DNA of 64,000 nucleotides, from assembly GCA_963849115.1 (NCBI GenBank), contig CAWKGK010000009.1, positions 558,001 through 622,000 on the forward strand, in the 5' to 3' direction. The stretch comes from JACDAL01 sp963849115 (GTDB lineage Bacteria; Actinomycetota; CADDZG01; WHSQ01). The translations under genes were made by a program, and so were the position numbers. This document shows positions 62,048-64,000 of the stretch, in pieces. The notes under the pieces are model-generated. The model did no database searches. It was not told the DNA's origin and saw nothing but the letters and a program-made list of their open reading frames with translations. Within the stretch, counting starts at the first letter, position 1. Each line of letters begins with the position of its first letter.

Positions 62048-63109
62048 TCAGCTCAGGACCCGCAGCGCCTCCCGCGGCAGGCATACGCTGACCGGCGCAC
62101 CGGACTGATAAGTGACGGCGTCGCCCTCGTTCGGGACCACGACCTGAATCCTCTGGCCGGGGGCAAGGTTCACGATGATCTGCGTAGAGTTGCCCAGATA
62201 GACCGTGCGCTCGACCATGCCCGGTATCACATTGGGCCCGGCGTGAGAATGGGGGCCGAGTTGTATGCGCTCTGGCCTGATTGTGAGCTTGACCTCGCCC
62301 CTGGCATCGATGGAACCCTGTGCTGCTTGTAGCTCGAACTCACCCAGCGCCACCCGGCCCGATCCCTCGCAGTGCGCATCCATGAGGTTGGACACACCCA
62401 GGAAGTCCGCCACGTAGGCGGTCTGGGGCGCCTCGTAGATCTCCCTAGGGGAGCCGGTCTGCTCGACGCGCCCGTCGGACATCACCGCGATGCGATCGGA
62501 CATCGTGAGCGCTTCCTCCTGGTCGTGCGTGACGTAGACGAACGTGATCCCTATCTCCTCCTGAAGCGCCTTGAGCTCGACCTGCAGAGCCTTTCGTAGC
62601 TTGGCATCGAGGGCTCCCAGAGGCTCATCGAGCAACAGCACGGCGGGGCTCAGAATGAGCGCGCGTGCGAGCGCGACGCGCTGTTGCTGGCCGCCGGAGA
62701 GCTGTGACGGCTTACGCTTCTCGAAGCCGTTCAGCCTGACGAGGTCCAGGGATTCCAGCGCCCGCCGATGGGCAGCCGCCTTCGGCACGTTCTTGAAACG
62801 CAAGCCGAAGGCAACATTGTCGAGGACGTTCAGGTGGGGGAACAGCGCGTAGCTCTGAAAGACGGTGTTGACGTTGCGCTTGTGGGGTGGGGTGTGCGCC
62901 ATGTCGACGCCGTCCAACAAGACCTGGCCCGAGGTCGGCTGCTCGAAGCCCGCAATGAGCCGCAGCGTGGTGGTCTTACCGCAGCCCGAAGGGCCGAGCA
63001 GCGAATAGAACTCGCCGGGCTCGATCTCCGTGTTGACACCGTCGACTGCGGCGACGTCCGCGAAGCGCTTGACGAGATCGACGAGCCTTATCCCCCCGCT
63101 TGCGCTCAC
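62048..63109 (-). CDS. potA: Polyamine-type ABC transporter ATP-binding protein PotA
   Basis: The 353-residue ATPase has Walker A GPSGCGKTTTLRL near 42, Q-loop VFQSYALF, signature LSGGQQQRVALARAL near 140, Walker B LLLDEPLGALD and a C-terminal TOBE domain (LTIRPERIQLG near 280). The GTG at 63109 overlaps the aminotransferase stop, so it is cotranscribed with that gene on the minus strand while its membrane partners lie on the plus strand. Confidence 0.94.
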   Translation of the reverse strand: MSASGGIRLVDLVKRFADVAAVDGVNTEIEPGEFYSLLGPSGCGKTTTLRLIAGFEQPTSGQVLLDGVDMAHTPPHKRNVNTVFQSYALFPHLNVLDNVAFGLRFKNVPKAAAHRRALESLDLVRLNGFEKRKPSQLSGGQQQRVALARALILSPAVLLLDEPLGALDAKLRKALQVELKALQEEIGITFVYVTHDQEEALTMSDRIAVMSDGRVEQTGSPREIYEAPQTAYVADFLGVSNLMDAHCEGSGRVALGEFELQAAQGSIDARGEVKLTIRPERIQLGPHSHAGPNVIPGMVERTVYLGNSTQIIVNLAPGQRIQVVVPNEGDAVTYQSGAPVSVCLPREALRVLS

Positions 63110-64000
63110 GCTTGCAGCGCCTCCGCGAAGCGCTCGAAGTTCGAGATGAAGCGATTGGCGTCTGAGGCGTCGTGCTGAGCCGAGAACGAGAACTGCTCGG
63201 CCTTCCCCCAGGGAGGCAGGAACACGCCGCCGTTGTGCTGAAAGAGCCAGTGGCAATGGCTGAAGCGATCGTCGATCGCGAGGAAGTCGCGGTAGTTGCG
63301 AACGGGGGTTTCACTGAACGTGATACAGCCCTTGGAGCCCACCGCAACGACGTGGGCAGAAAGCCCGCAGCGGGCGATGATCTCGCTGCATGAATCGACC
63401 ACCTGGGCGCGCAGTTCGTCCCAGCGCTCGTAGACATCGGGCGTAAGCACCCGAGTGAGCGCGGCCCGCGAGGCGGCCATCGTCAACGGGTTCCCGTTGA
63501 ACGTTCCCACCTGCTCGTAGCGGCCGTCCGCGATGAACCCCATCACATCGGCGCTGCCGCCGAGCGCACCGCAGGGCAGACCACCGCCCAACGACTTGGC
63601 GAGACAGATGATGTCCGGGGTGACGCCGAACAACTTGGTGCCCCCTCCCGGGCCGGTGGTGAATCCAGTCTTGACTTCGTCGAAGGTGAGCAATATGCCG
63701 TAACGGCGGGTGATCTCCCGCACGCCTTTGAGATAGCCCTCTTCCGGCAGGATGATCCCGGCCCCCATCATGATCGGCTCGATGATGAGACCGCCGATCT
63801 CGCTAGATCGTTGTGCCAGCAGCCGCTCGAGCGCTTCGAGGTTGTTGAACGGGACCACCAGCGTGAGGTCGAGCAGCGCGCGCGGCAGCCCCGACCCCGC
63901 GGCCGGGCTCGAGGGATGTTCCATGGGCCCGATCTCGTCCTCAGAGCTTGCGACCGAGACCATCGCGGAGTCGTGATGACCGTGATAGGCGCCCTCGATC
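63106..64000 (-). CDS. Class-III PLP aminotransferase, GSA-like (5' end outside window)
   Basis: The frame stays open to the right edge; about 298 residues of the C-terminal two-thirds are present. EGAYHGHHDS at the edge, IIEPIMMGAG, LTFDEVKTGF, the PLP lysine in CLAKSLGGGLPCGALGG and GTFNGNPLTMAA match glutamate-1-semialdehyde aminomutase-like aminotransferases. Enzymes of this class also act on omega-amines. Operonic overlap with potA favours a catabolic aminotransferase over haem synthesis. The ATG at 63963 is internal and not the start. Confidence 0.87.
   Translation of the reverse strand, partial: IEGAYHGHHDSAMVSVASSEDEIGPMEHPSSPAAGSGLPRALLDLTLVVPFNNLEALERLLAQRSSEIGGLIIEPIMMGAGIILPEEGYLKGVREITRRYGILLTFDEVKTGFTTGPGGGTKLFGVTPDIICLAKSLGGGLPCGALGGSADVMGFIADGRYEQVGTFNGNPLTMAASRAALTRVLTPDVYERWDELRAQVVDSCSEIIARCGLSAHVVAVGSKGCITFSETPVRNYRDFLAIDDRFSHCHWLFQHNGGVFLPPWGKAEQFSFSAQHDASDANRFISNFERFAEALQA

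Overview
This window comes from a high-GC actinobacterium (Actinomycetota). Four things point there: the chromosomal order recA-recX-rny-miaB-(LigB-like gene)-miaA-dapF-aminotransferase-hflX-lexA-LysM gene-nrdJ-nrdR-dut; LexA boxes of the CGAAC-N4-GTTCG type; an F420-type luciferase-like oxidoreductase; and heavy use of GTG and TTG starts with 4-bp stop/start overlaps. Glycine-type meso-DAP genes, a B12-dependent ribonucleotide reductase and Tat lipoproteins suggest a free-living, deep-branching lineage rather than a streptomycete or mycobacterium. The species cannot be named from the sequence.

Layout. 1-1.7 kb: end of a type IV pilin-like operon, including a PilX-like gene split by two frameshifts. 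1.7-3.5 kb: a minus-strand pair, LD-carboxypeptidase and creatininase-family hydrolase. 3.5-21.8 kb: a housekeeping block for DNA repair, RNA decay, tRNA modification, lysine/peptidoglycan precursors, the SOS response and nucleotide supply, interrupted by one sulfatase; nrdJ carries a LAGLIDADG intein directly before its redox cysteine. 21.8-30 kb: accessory genes (tRNA-Gly, lipoprotein, PPOX protein, small C2H2 protein, alditol oxidase, second sulfatase, a DNA methyltransferase with an unexplained C-terminal domain, an AlkZ-like protein). 30-34.3 kb: a complete sulfate ABC importer behind a YezD-like gene. 35-38 kb: a cNMP-domain histidine kinase with a response regulator fused to a thioredoxin-reductase-like module that lacks the usual CxxC. 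38-49.4 kb: single genes for peptide, aldehyde, superoxide, phosphate-ester and nucleoside metabolism, several of them frameshifted. 49.4-53.8 kb: two divergent ribokinases, a ferritin-like protein and GlgC. 53.8-64 kb: a probable amine-catabolism region with a Rieske oxygenase, a PYROXD2-like flavoprotein, an ADP-forming acyl-CoA synthetase, a PotABCD-type importer and a class-III aminotransferase.

How the parts fit. RecA, RecX, LexA and the LysM protein form an SOS module with one box at recA and three in the lexA/LysM intergenic region. NrdJ, NrdR and Dut form a dNTP module with a candidate NrdR operator pair before nrdJ. Two sulfatases and the importer could liberate and take up sulfate. 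The nucleoside hydrolase and ribokinases could pass ribose into central metabolism. The Rieske enzyme has a Glu bridge residue typical of quaternary-amine oxygenases, which ties it to the amine-type importer beside it.

Limits. All assignments are from reading motifs and context. Five apparent single-base indels, mostly in short G/C runs, and one in-frame TGA raise the possibility of base-level sequence errors in 0.2-1.7 kb and 38-46 kb. No CRISPR array, rRNA, phage or complete insertion sequence was seen.
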